This document shows, in pieces, positions 1-11,625 of a DNA stretch of 64,000 nt. Under the pieces are notes generated by a model. It worked only from the letters and a program-made list of their open reading frames with translations, ran no database searches and was not told the DNA's origin. Position 1 is the first letter of the stretch, and every line of letters starts with the position of its first letter. This stretch comes from Onchocerca volvulus. Taxonomy: Eukaryota; Nematoda; Chromadorea; Rhabditida; Onchocercidae. Location of the stretch: assembly GCA_000499405.2 (NCBI GenBank), contig HG738140.1:6804158-6868157 (forward strand), read 5' to 3'. The translations under genes and the position numbers were made by a program.

Positions 1-232
1 TCTTATGTTACTTTTTAAATTTTTATTCAATTAATGATATTCCTGATTGTAAATTAATTTAATTTTAAGTATTCAAATTTTATGATAGTTGTCATTATAC
101 TAGTGCCTTTTATATATAGATGATCTTTGCACTATCAAAAAAATACTTTTATAGCAAAGAATTGAAATATAAAATGTAGCTTATTTGCTTGAAATTTGTC
201 CATTTATCCGTAATAAAATCTAGTGATTTCAG

Positions 233-331
233 GCATTTTTGCAACGGAGATTGAAAATTAAAGGTAATCTGGCAAAAGCAATGAAATTGCGAACATTATT
301 GAAATCGGGATTATTGAAAGCGAAACTGTAA
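233..331 (+). CDS. Last exon of an SCP-2 (sterol carrier) domain protein, partial
   Basis: This is the C-terminal 32 codons of a protein whose remainder lies left of the window. The exon follows an ATTTCAG acceptor ending at 232, enters in phase 0 and stops with TAA at 329-331. The peptide starts AFLQRRLKIKGN, continues LAKAMKLRTLL and ends LLKAKL. The block L-K-I-K-G-N-x-x-x-A-x-K-L is the characteristic end of the SCP-2 sterol/lipid-binding fold, and the terminal A-K-L is a type 1 peroxisomal targeting signal. Known proteins with this tail include free SCP-2, HSD17B4/DHS-28-type and HSDL2-type dehydrogenases; the missing N-terminal part would decide which. The inferred role is binding or transfer of acyl-CoA or sterol in peroxisomes. 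A likely polyadenylation signal AATAAA lies at 382-387. Confidence 0.85.
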   Translation, partial: AFLQRRLKIKGNLAKAMKLRTLLKSGLLKAKL

Positions 332-3300
332 TTTAAAAAAAAAAAAACATTCTAATACTTATATCATTTGTATCAGAAATGAATAAATCAATTGGTAGTA
401 ATTTGTTTAAAATTGAATAAATTAATTGATAATATTTTTGTTTATAACGTTTGATATAATTATCAGACAGGATCATTTCACTTATATATCTTCATAGCAT
501 TAGAATTAAAGCATAATCTTTTAAATTCATTACTGTATTGTCTTGTACTGTTTAAAATAAAATTCAAAAGTTTCGATGGCTTTTTTGTAAAATGATAAAT
601 GAAAGCATCTTATATGGAAATTTTCAAATGTTGTCACGCCACATATCGTATTAATTAATAAAACGGAAATTTGCTTTATGTGCAATAATATTATAAATAA
701 TTCATGTAAAAAGAAATTACAAGTGAAAATATAAATATTATAAATGCAAAAATTGAATAATTAATTAACGAAATGCAAATTACAAATTTATAAAATAAAA
801 TAATTATAATTATAGTATATGCCAAAAATAAAATATCATTATTTACATCCAGAAGCAATGATTTTTGATCATTGTTAAACTGCTATACTATCTAAAATTA
901 AAAAAAAATATATATATCAAAATTATATTACTGAAAAAAAAAAAAAAAAAGCACACAAAAATTAAATTTCTCACAAGTAGCCAATAAAATGGGAAAGATA
1001 TTATTCGATTCATTAAGGGAAATAAATTTGAATTTGTTTACTAAGATTATCAAATCAATAATTAGTGCAACAATAGTATGCATCGAAGAAATGAGAAGTG
1101 TTAGATGAAAAAGTCATCAATTGTGGTTGGTGCAGAGAAATAGTTATGACAACGATTTTATTGATTGGAAAATTTATTTCTTCGTGAACGTTATCGGGAT
1201 ATTTGGAGAATATCACGGGTAGAATCGATTACTGGATTGCTGTTGAATTTGATTGAGATTTTAATTTAATAGTGATTTGATGGAAAAAAAGGTGGATAGT
1301 ATTGAATTGAATCATTTTGGTTCTTCTACAATTTTATACATTAATTTGTAAAAAAAATTATTTGTCGGAATAGCCGAAATATCTTTCTAAAATATAAATA
1401 TGCAAAAATAATCAAAGTATTTTCGTATTCCAGAAATATCTCGGTTTAACCGAACTTTTGATCTCGTATCTTCCGAACTTGGAGTTCATCTGGAGAATTG
1501 ATCCGATTCAATCTATTACTATCATCTATACTTCATCAAATATTTATTGAATTACGGATTTCAGTCAATTTCTAGCAAATTTCTTCACTAGTAACAACGA
1601 AAAAACAATCTGCGATCGACTCGTGATATTTTTGTAATAATTATTTTGAAAAAAAAAATAATTTTTTAAAACAAAGAATGAATCTTCCGTCAATCAATAA
1701 ATATACAAAGAGTAATTACAAAGAATTTTCAAAAACTGGCGAATTCTATGTTCTGTAAAACCGCATCACAATTCTATTTGCTTGATTAACAATTTTTTTC
1801 TTCTTATAAAGATGCATTAAAAAATTTTTTAATGCTACTTTTTTTGCAAATTCTTGGACCAAAGCAGTAAAACTTTTATAATAGTATTCCAATTTAAGTA
1901 ATGTTTTATTTCATTTTAAGTAATTTTTTTAAGTAATTTTTTTTTTTTTTTGAAGTAATGATACTTCAAAAAAACTTAAAAGATCTGATGTATACATTTT
2001 CAAGCTTATCGAGAAATGTTTTATTTTAATTTTTTTTTCCGAACTTATTGCCAGAAAAAATTGTAGACGCAATTAAAATATACCTAAACTACGCAGTTGC
2101 AACTGTTTTTTTAAATATTATATCAAATTCTAATATTGTTATCATGTATATAATATTAGAATTTGATTTATGTCTGCAGGTGAATCGAAAATTAAATTAT
2201 GCAGCAAAAAATCATTTAAAACAAGGCATTGAAATATAAAATCTGAAATTCAAAAAACATGAATTTTCCATTACAAATTTAGTAAATTACTAAAATTTTT
2301 CGCTATTAGAAGTGTTTGATTTGTATATGAATCTTTCGATTATTTATTTTTATTTTTTTGATAATGCAGTTACATATTTTTTTATTTCATCTAATTTTTG
2401 ATAACTTTCATCAATCTTTTGCCAATTAAATTTCCAATATAATTTACTATATAATTTGTAACCAAAATTTTTACTCATGATTTTTTACCGGCAAATAGTT
2501 CATTTCTTAAAAAAATTAAATGAAAAACTATTTTTTTGGTAATTTTAGAATAACGCACTTTTATCAATGTAATTTCAATTGGATGCAATTGTTTGAAAAA
2601 AAAAAAAGTAATTTGTTTAGTATTTCGATTTTTTTTTCAAAGGCAATTTTCTTGTCTAAAAAATGCTATTACATTTAAATTTAAAATTGCCCATTTTTTT
2701 TCTTCTTTTTAGAAAATATCGTTTTTGTAAATTTGTTCAAACCATTTAATCTTTTGGGTAAAAAGAATTGAGGTCAAAATACCACCGAATCGTGCCGGAT
2801 TAGTCAGTAGGATATTTAGATAACACCAACATTTACCTGTCATATTGCTGCATTGAATGAATAAATGTATTCCTTTCACCTTGTCAATCATCTTTTTGTG
2901 ACAAAATATATTCTGATTTGATTTAAAGAAAATTTGATACAGAAATTTCAATTTTTTCCTTTTTTTTTTTTCTTAAACTTGAGGGTAAGAAATTGATTTA
3001 TGTAACAACGAAAAAGGTTAAGTTGAATATTTTTATCAAATTAAATAACTTGATATATTGTAATATTTAATTTCTTATTCTGTTCATCTATCTCTGATAC
3101 TTTAAAATTCATTTTAATTTATGCAAAATTTCTTCCTATCTTTCGTTTTAATACTCATAATTTGATACTTCGTTTAATATAATTAATAATTTAATAATAA
3201 TATAATTTAACATATAATTTAATACTTAATACATAATTCGTTTTAATACTCATAAGAAATTGATATCAAATGGAAATGGTCAAAGTTAAGCTGAATATTT

Positions 3301-3448
3301 TTATCAGTTCAATTTTTTGTTGTAATTATCATTGATTAGCAATTTTGACTAAATATCTGGTTCAATTTCTCTTAGTCATATACTAATTCATTTTTTTTTT
3401 CCTTTGAAATTTATTCGTTCGAATACTAATATTACATGAAATTTTCAG
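332..3448. other. Intergenic, AT-rich, no firm gene
   Basis: This is the spacer between the SCP-2 gene and the Ly6 gene. It is mostly AT-rich with A and T runs. Two blocks are visibly richer in G+C: about 985-1620, and 2745-2900 with short open frames on both strands. Neither yields a convincing spliced gene. Nothing else recognised. Confidence 0.6.
3441..3448 (+). promoter_or_regulatory. Probable spliced-leader trans-splice acceptor of the Ly6 gene
   Basis: ATTTTCAG ends at 3448, 29 bases before the ATG at 3478, and no upstream coding exon joins it. In nematodes such an acceptor just ahead of the start codon usually receives a spliced leader. Trans-splicing is inferred from position, not shown. 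Confidence 0.5.
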
Positions 3449-3477
3449 TTGTACAAATAGAAAATTTATCGAAGCAA

Positions 3478-6400
3478 ATGATTGCGGGAAATATTGGCGC
3501 ATTTTTAGTTGCTATTTTTTGTTTAGCATTTTTTAAAGGTTTATTTATTCATTTTTCCTATTATAAACTATGGATTTAACGTTTTTTCTCCTTTTTTTTT
3601 TTTTTTTTGAAATTTTGGTAAAATAAAGAAAGAAAAATAATGAAAAGTAAGCAATGGAAGGTAAATGAAAAAAGTAAGGGAAAAATTTATATTATCATAA
3701 CCTCATAAAAACAAAAACATTGCATTAAAAATTCATTTTTACAATTCCCTTTTTTTTTACTGTTTATTTTCAATGCAAAATGTGTTTTACAAAACATGTA
3801 ATTTTGCAATATTTCTCAAATTTCAAAAATTTATAAAATTATTAATTTAGATTCTGATAGTCTAGAATGTTACATTTGTGGTGACGAAAATTTGGATGAA
3901 GATGGCGAATGTCATGCACAATTCCGTTATGATTGTACTAATTATGCAAAAAATTTTGAACCTACCGAACCAATTTTTTGTCGAACAATGCGAAAACGAA
4001 TAAGCAATGGCAGAAATTTTTGGATTTTTAAAATTTTTTCAATAAATTTTTGATTTTTATTTTAAAAATTTTAAATATTTTGCAAATCCAATTAACAATT
4101 CTAAAAATTTTTTAAGGGAAAAAATGATTGCAATAGTTGTAAATTTCAATTAAATAGCATTTACTGCTTCGGAAATAATTTAAGAAATAGCCATTAGAGA
4201 ATAATTTTATATATCATAAATTATAAATAATATTGTAAGTTATGAGGAGTTTTTTTGAGGAATTTTTACTCGAAATATTAATAAATCTATTAAACCAACA
4301 AATTAGTATTTCTAATAATTATTCGATATTAAATTACTGCTTAATTACTGTGATTTTATATTGATCAGGTAATTATACGATTATGAAGGAATGTATTAGC
4401 GAACGAGATCATTATCGATTATTTCCACCAAAGCAGTACCAATTTGATGAGGAATGTGATTTAATCGAGATGGATGGTGATGAATTTGCATATTGCTTAT
4501 GTCGGAAAAACTTATGCAATTTGAAAAATATCATCGATCAATTCATTGATTTTGAAGAAGTGAATAAGAAATTTTATAAACAAAACAATTTGCATTAAAA
4601 AAAGCATAAAAAAAAATATTTCGCATTTTTGTCAAAATTTTCCATTTGTTTATTTTCTTTCGAGCATAAAAAAATCGAAAAACAAAAATTAATTTAAATT
4701 TGTGTTTTAATCAACAATCTTATGATTATTCTCAGACTTGAACTACTTTTCGATTAACTGAATTTTAAGTTATCTTATATTTAATTGATCTTTCACAAAA
4801 ATTCCAAAAATTACAATCAGTTTATTTTGATTGGCAAATCATTATTCATTAAATAAATCTATTCCAGAGTCATCCTGAAATCTTCGTTGCTACAAATGAT
4901 GATGTTGTAGATGATAAGCATGATGAACGATTTCCTGTATTATCGCAAGGAAGATATCCAACACAATTGAATTATCCATCAATTCGAAATATTGATCAGG
5001 TTTTGAAAAAAATATTTGATAATGACTGATAGCATCAATTAGGAGAAATTCAACAAACTTTTTCTTACTTATTTTTCAGATGGAAACAAGCATTCATTAT
5101 GGAACAGTGAAATCTGTACCTTTTGATGAACGATCCAATGATAATATTAAGCGGAATCATTCAGGTATGAAAATAATCATTCCATATCACGACAAAATAT
5201 AACATTTCACGTAAAAGAATGACGTATAAACGTGTGGCAAAAAAAGATTTATGTTATATTTGATGATAAGAACGAAAAGATAATGACGAAATTTCGTCTA
5301 ATTTATTTAATCAATACCAGCATTGAAATGGTGAAATGAATTAAATTGATTCAAAATAATACATAAAATTTTTAAAAATTTATATAACCATTTTTAAATT
5401 TATTAAAATTTTAGGATTATCTCATCAAAGATCAAGTTTTCCATCAAAAAAAAATTATGAGCCAACAATGTTTAGTGGTAATATTATGACGAATGTACCA
5501 TTCGGGCAAAATAGTCTGAGGTTAATTAATTTTAACTGTCACTTTGTTAAACTTTTATCAAATAACTGCTCTTTTGCTAAGTTGTTATCAACTTTATTAT
5601 CAACTTTATTTATAAGATATTCATCAATCAAAATTATATTTTACAAAATTTCAGTGTGCAAATGGATAAAGCCAATGGAAAATTTATGGCATCAAAACAA
5701 ATTGCACCATTTCTTGAAATTAATCAACAAAATGTTGTGAGTTCATATATTGATTTCTTCTGAAAATTTTTTTTTTTATTTTTATTTTCTTATAAATTTG
5801 CGAAAAAAAAAGGACTTAAAACAAAAAGAATGGGAAATAAATGAAATATGAAAGTTAAATTGGAAAAAAAAGAAGAAAGGAAAACACACGAACTAGTTTC
5901 ACATACTCGTAGTAAAATTTAATCTGAGCGATAAGAATTAAAATTTCGAAAATTTGATTATATTTAAAGAAATTTTTAGGAGGTAAATGAAAATTATTGC
6001 TACAATTGTATGGAAATCATGGACGATCCTAGAGGAGATTGTTCAGAAATAAAAATTGTTCATTGTCCTATTTCAAAAATTAGTGGTCGAAGTCAAATGT
6101 GTATCACCAAACAATCACACGAAACAAATAATAGTTCAATTTCAATTTTCTGTTTTAATTTTATAGTATATCTATTCAAAAATGTTGCTTCATCTTATAG
6201 AAAATGTCATATTATTATAAATTGTACGAGAATACTTAAACATGAATTAAATATTCAAAATTGTGATCATAATTTAGATACTAAATTTGACTAAAATTTA
6301 AAAATTGAATTAAAATGAATCATTTCGATTAATTTATTTTTATTTTTTTCTAGAGAAAAAATTTTACAACTGATTCTAATTATATATTACTGCATGAATC

Positions 6401-7724
6401 TTTTCCATTTGTTTTTCATAGTTTTTTTACTTTTTTAAATTAGATTTTAATTTTTGAACCTTTTTTTTTGTTTGTTTAATCGATATCTCTTTTTTTTTAA
6501 TTTTTATTTTAGATTTATACAAATTGGAAAAAAGATGTAGCACTGATATTGAGGAAAATGAAGTTGAATTCGATGAATTATCAGTACGAAAGATTGTTTG
6601 TATGATAACATTGGATGCATCCCAGACTTACTGTTTATGTTTGGGACATTACTGTAACAGAGATAGCTTGTTGGAACAAATTGAAAAAGTAACTCAAAGG
6701 TTATCATATCACTTCTTTTTTTACTGATAATAAAATTAAATTTGTTATGTTTGAGTAAAATTCGAGTGCCTTCACTAGAATAGTATCGAAAATAAAATCA
6801 ATTCTACTGAAATAATATGATAATTATCACAGTGTTACAGTATTATCATAATTATCATAATTTATAGCAATATTATGTCAACAGCATTTAACCGTTTAGT
6901 CTCCAAGTTCCTTTTTCTTCTTTTGATACAGTAATCATTATCATGATTATTATAATTATCATAATAATTATTACCTTTTAATCACTACGATTTCTATGCA
7001 TATATTATTTAAATTTTCATATCTGCTTATCAAAAATTGGAAGAATAATTTGCAGAAGCAATGAGAGCCGTTCATTGATTAATTCAAAATTTAATGAAAA
7101 TATCGATTCAATTGTTTCACCAAGCGTTGCACAGTCTCAAATTGTAGCAAATGATGTAAGCTTAAAATATAAATATTTCAATTTGATATATGAATCAAAA
7201 AAAAATAAATAAATAAAATAAAATAAAATTTTTAAAATGTTAAAATTAGTAAACAAAAATTCTGCTTCATTTTCAGCACATGAAACTTGCAACAATTCCG
7301 AAAAGTTTATCATCCTCACCGCCAAATTTCGTCAACAGTTCTGATGCTTGGTAAAAATTTTTACTTAATTAAAGAAATAAAATTATATCTTAAAATTTGT
7401 CAGAAAAAAATGAAAAACATCATAAATATTCTTAATAATTTAGCAGAAGCATGGTAATGCTTTAATTCTTTTCGTTTGTACTTATTAAAATATCTAATTA
7501 ATCATATAATTTAAAAAATACTTGAAATATAAAAATAATATTTATTTTTCTGCTGGATTTTTTTTTTTCACAATATCTGAAAATTTGAAATTTTTAGGAA
7601 ATTAAATGAAATGGAAAATTTGGAGCATCAGAAAGAAAATAATGGAAATACTATTGCTTCAAGAAATTTATTCATATATTTTATCATAATTATTATCATT
7701 ATATCATCAATTTTCTCCTCCTGA
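3478..7724 (+). CDS. Secreted GPI-anchored protein with two Ly6/uPAR-type three-finger domains, 12 exons
   Basis: Exons by splice sites and continuous phase: 3478-3538, 3851-4003, 4369-4559, 4868-4999, 5080-5164, 5415-5520, 5655-5736, 5980-6133, 6513-6699, 7056-7155, 7277-7350, 7598-7724 (1452 nt, 483 aa). Residues 1-20 are a hydrophobic signal peptide. Domain 1 has ten cysteines (27, 30, 41, 49, 64, 80, 101, 114, 116, 121), opening C-Y-I-C and closing C-L-C-x4-C-N. Domain 2 repeats this (277, 280, 291, 299, 311, 330, 351, 362, 364, 369). Residues 136-270 are a polar, low-complexity linker. The last ~19 residues form a hydrophobic, isoleucine-rich tail typical of a GPI-attachment signal. Known Ly6 proteins act outside the cell as receptors or ion-channel modulators; the ligand here is unknown. 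Exon 2 lacks a GT donor and seems to use GC at 4004 (alternative at 4010). The family call is firm, the orthologue is not. Confidence 0.85.
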
Positions 7725-8294
7725 ATGGAATTTATTACTGATATATTTTTATTTCTAGTAAAGAATGATGCAGAAATATGGAAAAAAGAATATTTTGAAT
7801 GGTACTACTTATATATTGCCATTTGCATATTAAAATAATTAGTATATTTGAAATTGTACTATTTATGTATTTCTATTCAGCTTATTAATTTCATCATTAA
7901 TGAATTTTTGATGTAATACAATTTTAGCATAATAAATAGTGTAAATATATTATGAATTGATATATTAGAGATATTTTCTTTTTTTTGATATAATATTTGT
8001 CTTTTGTTAAGCCTACATATCAATTTTCATTATTTCTCATTATTTACTTTATTTATTAATTAAACATGACCTTTGCCACTTCTCGGTGCCCTACAGTAAT
8101 TTATTCTCTCACGCAACTGATTATTATTATTATATCTTTTTTTTTTTCAAGTATTCCTATAATATTATGTACTTTTGTATCGAATACAAATATCAAAATA
8201 ATTTTTGATAATTTTGTGCAAAAATAAAAATAAGATTATCATATCAATCTACCATTTTACATTTCAAATACAAAATGCAATCATAATTTTGGTA
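7725..8294. other. 3' flank of the Ly6 gene and AT-rich spacer
   Basis: Holds the likely 3' UTR of the Ly6 gene, with a candidate AATAAA polyadenylation signal at 7931-7936. A small G+C-richer patch lies at about 8068-8098. No gene seen. Confidence 0.5.
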
Positions 8295-8775
8295 ATTTTG
8301 AATTTTTACTTTTGCCATTTTCTTTTGCAAAATATAATCATAATTTGGAATGATTTTCAATTTTCAGTTGCAAGGTAATATAATGCAAAAGGTTTCATTA
8401 TAAAAATTACTAAAATATTTCAAAAGCTTTGTTTTTCTTTTTTTACGGATTCAATCACTTTTTCTAATTTTCCCTCCATTTTTTACATTTTATAATTTCA
8501 TTTAAAAAGCAATAATAATGAAAATTATAATTTTGAATTTTTATTTTTTTGTTTTTTTGCTTTTTTCTGCAAAATATAATTATAATCTAGATTAATTTTC
8601 AATTTGCAATTGCAAAACAATGCAGAAAATTTGCTGCAAAAAATACTAAAATATTTCATTAAGTTTTGTTTTCCTTTTTTTTTTTCCATTCCTTATTTAT
8701 AAATTCAATCATTTTTCATAATTTTTTTCTTCTTTATAATTTCATTTTAAAAACTAATAATAACAATAGTAATGA
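8295..8775. repeat. Diverged tandem duplication, two copies, period about 235 bp
   Basis: Copy 1 (8295-8529) and copy 2 (8530-8775) share the same order of words: ATTTTGAATTTTTA, then GCAAAATATAATYATAAT, TTTTCAATTT, TACTAAAATATTTCA, a T-rich run, ATTCAATCA and TATAATTTCATTT. The copies differ at many sites, so the duplication is old. Confidence 0.75.
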
Positions 8776-8794
8776 AGAAAAATAAATATGACAA

Positions 8795-8935
8795 TTGTGT
8801 CATAATCACAAGAAAACAGAAAAATTAGTTCCGGGTTCGATGAGGATTTACTCGATGTGTCCATTTGCCAACAAACATTATAGCATTTTTGTTTGCAAAC
8901 AATTTTCAACAACAACGAATTATTTCAATCGGGAG
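8795..8935 (+). pseudogene. Fragment resembling the N-terminus of omega-class glutathione transferase
   Basis: At 8828-8869 the frame reads VPGSMRIYSMCPFA. This matches the start of the thioredoxin-like domain of omega-class glutathione transferases (G-S-x-R-I-Y-S-M-x-x-C-P-F-A), including the catalytic cysteine, but lacks the two residues normally before that cysteine. After CPFA similarity fades within about ten codons. A donor-like GTACGT follows at 8936, and the frame then runs into a tandem repeat. No further GST exons were found. It could be a decayed copy, a diverged first coding exon, or chance; the match covers only about 14 residues. Confidence 0.35.
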
Positions 8936-9009
8936 GTACGTACCATTCGTTTTTCGAGCACCTTCAATCGAATCTCATCAATTTTATCCGGGAATATGCG
9001 AATACATCG

Positions 9010-9270
9010 CAATTGCCTAGTTTATCATAATCTTGATTATCATTTTATAGCTATCATTTATTTTAACGATTAAAAAATTGATTAATTATCCTGATTCTTG
9101 ATTATTATTATTTTATGGCTATTATTTATTTAACAAGCGTTAAATTGCTTCGTTTATCTTGATTTTCAATTATTATTTTCGACCTATTATTCATTTAACA
9201 AATAGAAAATTGATTAACAATCCTGATTCTTGATTAGCATTTCCGAGCTCTATCATTTATTTTTAACTAA
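9010..9270. repeat. Degenerate minisatellite, about 63 bp unit, four copies plus one outlier
   Basis: Units start near 9010, 9074, 9144 and 9207. Consensus words are AATTGATTAATTATCCTGA, TTCTTGATTATCATTTTA and CTATCATTTATTTTAAC. A fifth copy lies apart at 9702-9767. Confidence 0.75.
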
Positions 9271-9701
9271 TTACTCCTTCATTAATAATATTATATGTTA
9301 ATTAAATCTTTTTCATAACAATTAAGAAGTAAAATATAAATTATTATCCATGCAATTGCTGATATTATATTGAGAAATTGAATGGTAAATCTATTCAAAA
9401 CATCATTCTTGTAAATTAAATAAAGTTTGAAATTTTTTTTCGAGATATTCATATATATATTTTTTTTCTAATAATTCCGCCCTAAACTGAGGCAATGTAT
9501 GAAGAAAATATGAATTTTTCATGTTCTCACATTGTTTATTTTTAGTTTATCTTTCATTGATTATTAAGTCATGAAGTATTAATTTTTGTTTCAACTTTTT
9601 TAATTTCATTAGAATTGTGTGAAATCAATAATCAGAGTTGTAGATGGAAAATTTATTTTATCAGATCATTTTAAAACTATTATCATATTTGATAACATAC
9701 A

Positions 9702-9767
9702 TAAAATTGCTTAATTATTCTGATTCTTGACTGTCATTTTATACTTGTCATTTATTTTAATAATTAA
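9702..9767. repeat. Detached fifth copy of the 63 bp minisatellite unit
   Basis: Carries the same word order as the array at 9010-9270 (AAAATTGCTTAATTATTCTG, then TTCTTGACTGTCATTTTA, then CATTTATTTTAA), separated from it by about 430 bp of unrelated sequence. Confidence 0.65.
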
Positions 9768-9812
9768 AAAATTGCTTAATTATATCATTTTTATCTTCAA
9801 GTAGTTAATTGT

Positions 9813-9983
9813 ATTTGTATAAATCTATCTAAGTATATACGACTGGTTTGGATTTAGTCAACATGTAATTATATTTCATTATATAAAATAAATTTTTTTT
9901 GGTTTTTTTCGAAAAAAATTATTTTTGCTTTAACTTTTTTCATTTTTATTTCGACTCCTAAACTTAGATAGATTTATACAAAT
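9813..9983. mobile_element. Candidate MITE: perfect 22 bp terminal inverted repeats, 171 bp overall
   Basis: The left arm 9813-9834 contains TGTATAAATCTATCTAAGT. The right arm 9962-9983 is its exact reverse complement over 22 bases. The 127 bp interior is AT-rich and codes for nothing. No clear target-site duplication is visible, so it could also be a simple inverted repeat. Confidence 0.4.
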
Positions 9984-11427
9984 TTTTTATGTTTTTGTAT
10001 GAAATTTTTGACAAAATTAGTCCTACTTCAACTTTTTTCTCGCGTATATTTAAAATATTCGTTTTGCTTATTAATTTTTAATTGTAATAGATAATATTTG
10101 AATGATTTGCATAAATTATAATTATAGGATTTTATTCGAACAAAAATTAGTATCATGTTACAATTTTTAATTTTAAAAAAAAAAAATTAATTTAAATAAT
10201 TCAAAAAAGAAAATTTTAAATTAATAATCATTCGTCCTTATCATTGTTTTCACCATTAATAATAAAAATAATGATAATAATAATACTGATAGTAGTAATA
10301 AAACTTTCCTACTCATGATAGTATTTATCGTTAATAATTATTAACAATAAGAATAACAACAGCAATAATAATAATGCCAATAATAATGATAGTTATAATG
10401 AAAAACTTATTATATGCAATCTGAAAGTTTTAAAGGAAAAAGGATAAGATAAATGATAGATAAATTGAGTGAAAATTTGTTTACATTCAAAATTTTGTTT
10501 ATAGCGTGAATACATGATGGATGAGCAATATGAAAGTAAACAAAAAGAAAGAAATTTTTTGTAAAATTTAAAAGTAAAACAGAATTATTATTCATGCTCT
10601 CATATGAAATCATTTCTGAAAAATACTTACTATATTATCAAAATAAAATGGCAAATATTGAAAAAATCAAAAAAGAAAAAGAAAAAAAAGATGCCACAAA
10701 GTAGTATGAATTAATTAATAAAATATAATTAATTGGTAAAATATTTTGAATTCTCAAATATTCTATTTTCGATTATCTTTTCTCTTTCTTTCCGCTGTCA
10801 AAATAAATTTGAATTAACTTAATCCAAGATTTGTCCTGCATTTCGATAATTATTTTCTTGCACCAGATATTCTACATTTAAAAGATTTTATATCTCATAT
10901 CTTATACTAAACTTTATATATTCTACATATAAAAGACATTTATTTATTTTACATTTGATTTGATCGATATATTCTATATTTTGAAAAATATTTTATACGA
11001 ACATTTAAATGATATATTTTCGATTTTTATTATCGCATCGATAAATTTTACATTTTAAAGAAAATTTTATTTAATTATATATAAGAAGAATAAGCTGAAA
11101 TAAGCAACAATTAAAAATTTTATTGAACAAAAATGAATTTTTTAATAAATTTCCCGCTTAAAATTTACAAATATTTCCATATGCGATAAGAAAAAAATGA
11201 AAGAAAAAAAGAAAAGAAAATTGTAACAAACTGAAAATAATTAGTAATTGTTTTCTCAAACTAGCTAATGACGAAGATAAGATAAAGTGAAGCGTTAAAT
11301 TCCTTCAACTATTGAACTCAATTGATTGATCGATCGATCGATTGATCTGTTTGATAATAGAAGTGATGGAAGAGGAAAACTGGGGACAGGAAGAAATTGA
11401 AAAGAGGATGATAGGGCTAAGTATCGG
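9984..11427. other. Non-coding AT-rich stretch
   Basis: No coding exon recognised. 10258-10400 is an imperfect AAT/ATG-type simple repeat. 11325-11348 has repeated GATC/GATCGATC words. The sequence becomes G+C-richer after about 11350, possibly promoter DNA for what follows. Confidence 0.5.
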
Positions 11428-11529
11428 ATGGCACTGACAGGACCGCCACAGCCTAGCACGCGTTCCGCTTTCAGGACAAACGACTATTTGTCATCTTTCT
11501 TTCCAAATCTCAATCGATCGGTTCATCCA
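11428..11529 (+). CDS. Possible first exon, unrecognised protein
   Basis: An ATG at 11428 opens 34 codons beginning MALTGPPQPSTRSAFR and ending just before GTAATTTT, a usable donor at 11530. The stretch is clearly richer in G+C than its surroundings and has a mixed amino acid composition, unlike the poly-F/K frames nearby. No acceptor links it in frame to the 13211 exon (in-frame stops precede that ATG), so it would belong to an alternative transcript or be spurious. Upstream is a GATCGATC-rich block; downstream is a GA-rich tract. No family recognised. Confidence 0.3.
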
Positions 11530-11566
11530 GTAATTTTATTTTTCTTTTTTGTTCAAGTATCAGAAG

Positions 11567-11625
11567 AAGAAAGAAAGAGAGAGAGGGAGGGAAAGAGAGA
11601 GGAAGAGAAATAAGAGAAAGGGAAT
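11567..11625. repeat. GA-rich simple repeat
   Basis: Purine tract of AGA/GAG/GGA words, continuing in less pure form to about 11660. Confidence 0.7.

Noticed and set aside
2709..2951. 80-codon minus-strand open frame and an opposing plus-strand frame (VKRIEVKIPPNRAGLVSRIF)
   Set aside because: Both strands are open in the same G+C-richer patch and neither has convincing splice sites; cannot be chosen from sequence alone.
5468..5740. Single open frame of 90 codons
   Set aside because: It reads through an intron and uses the wrong frame for exon 7; the spliced model explains both ends.
7444..7453. Ten-base microexon CAGAAGCATG in the last intron of the Ly6 gene
   Set aside because: It has AG and GT flanks, but including it puts the last exon out of frame, while joining 7350 directly to 7598 gives the GPI-signal tail in frame.
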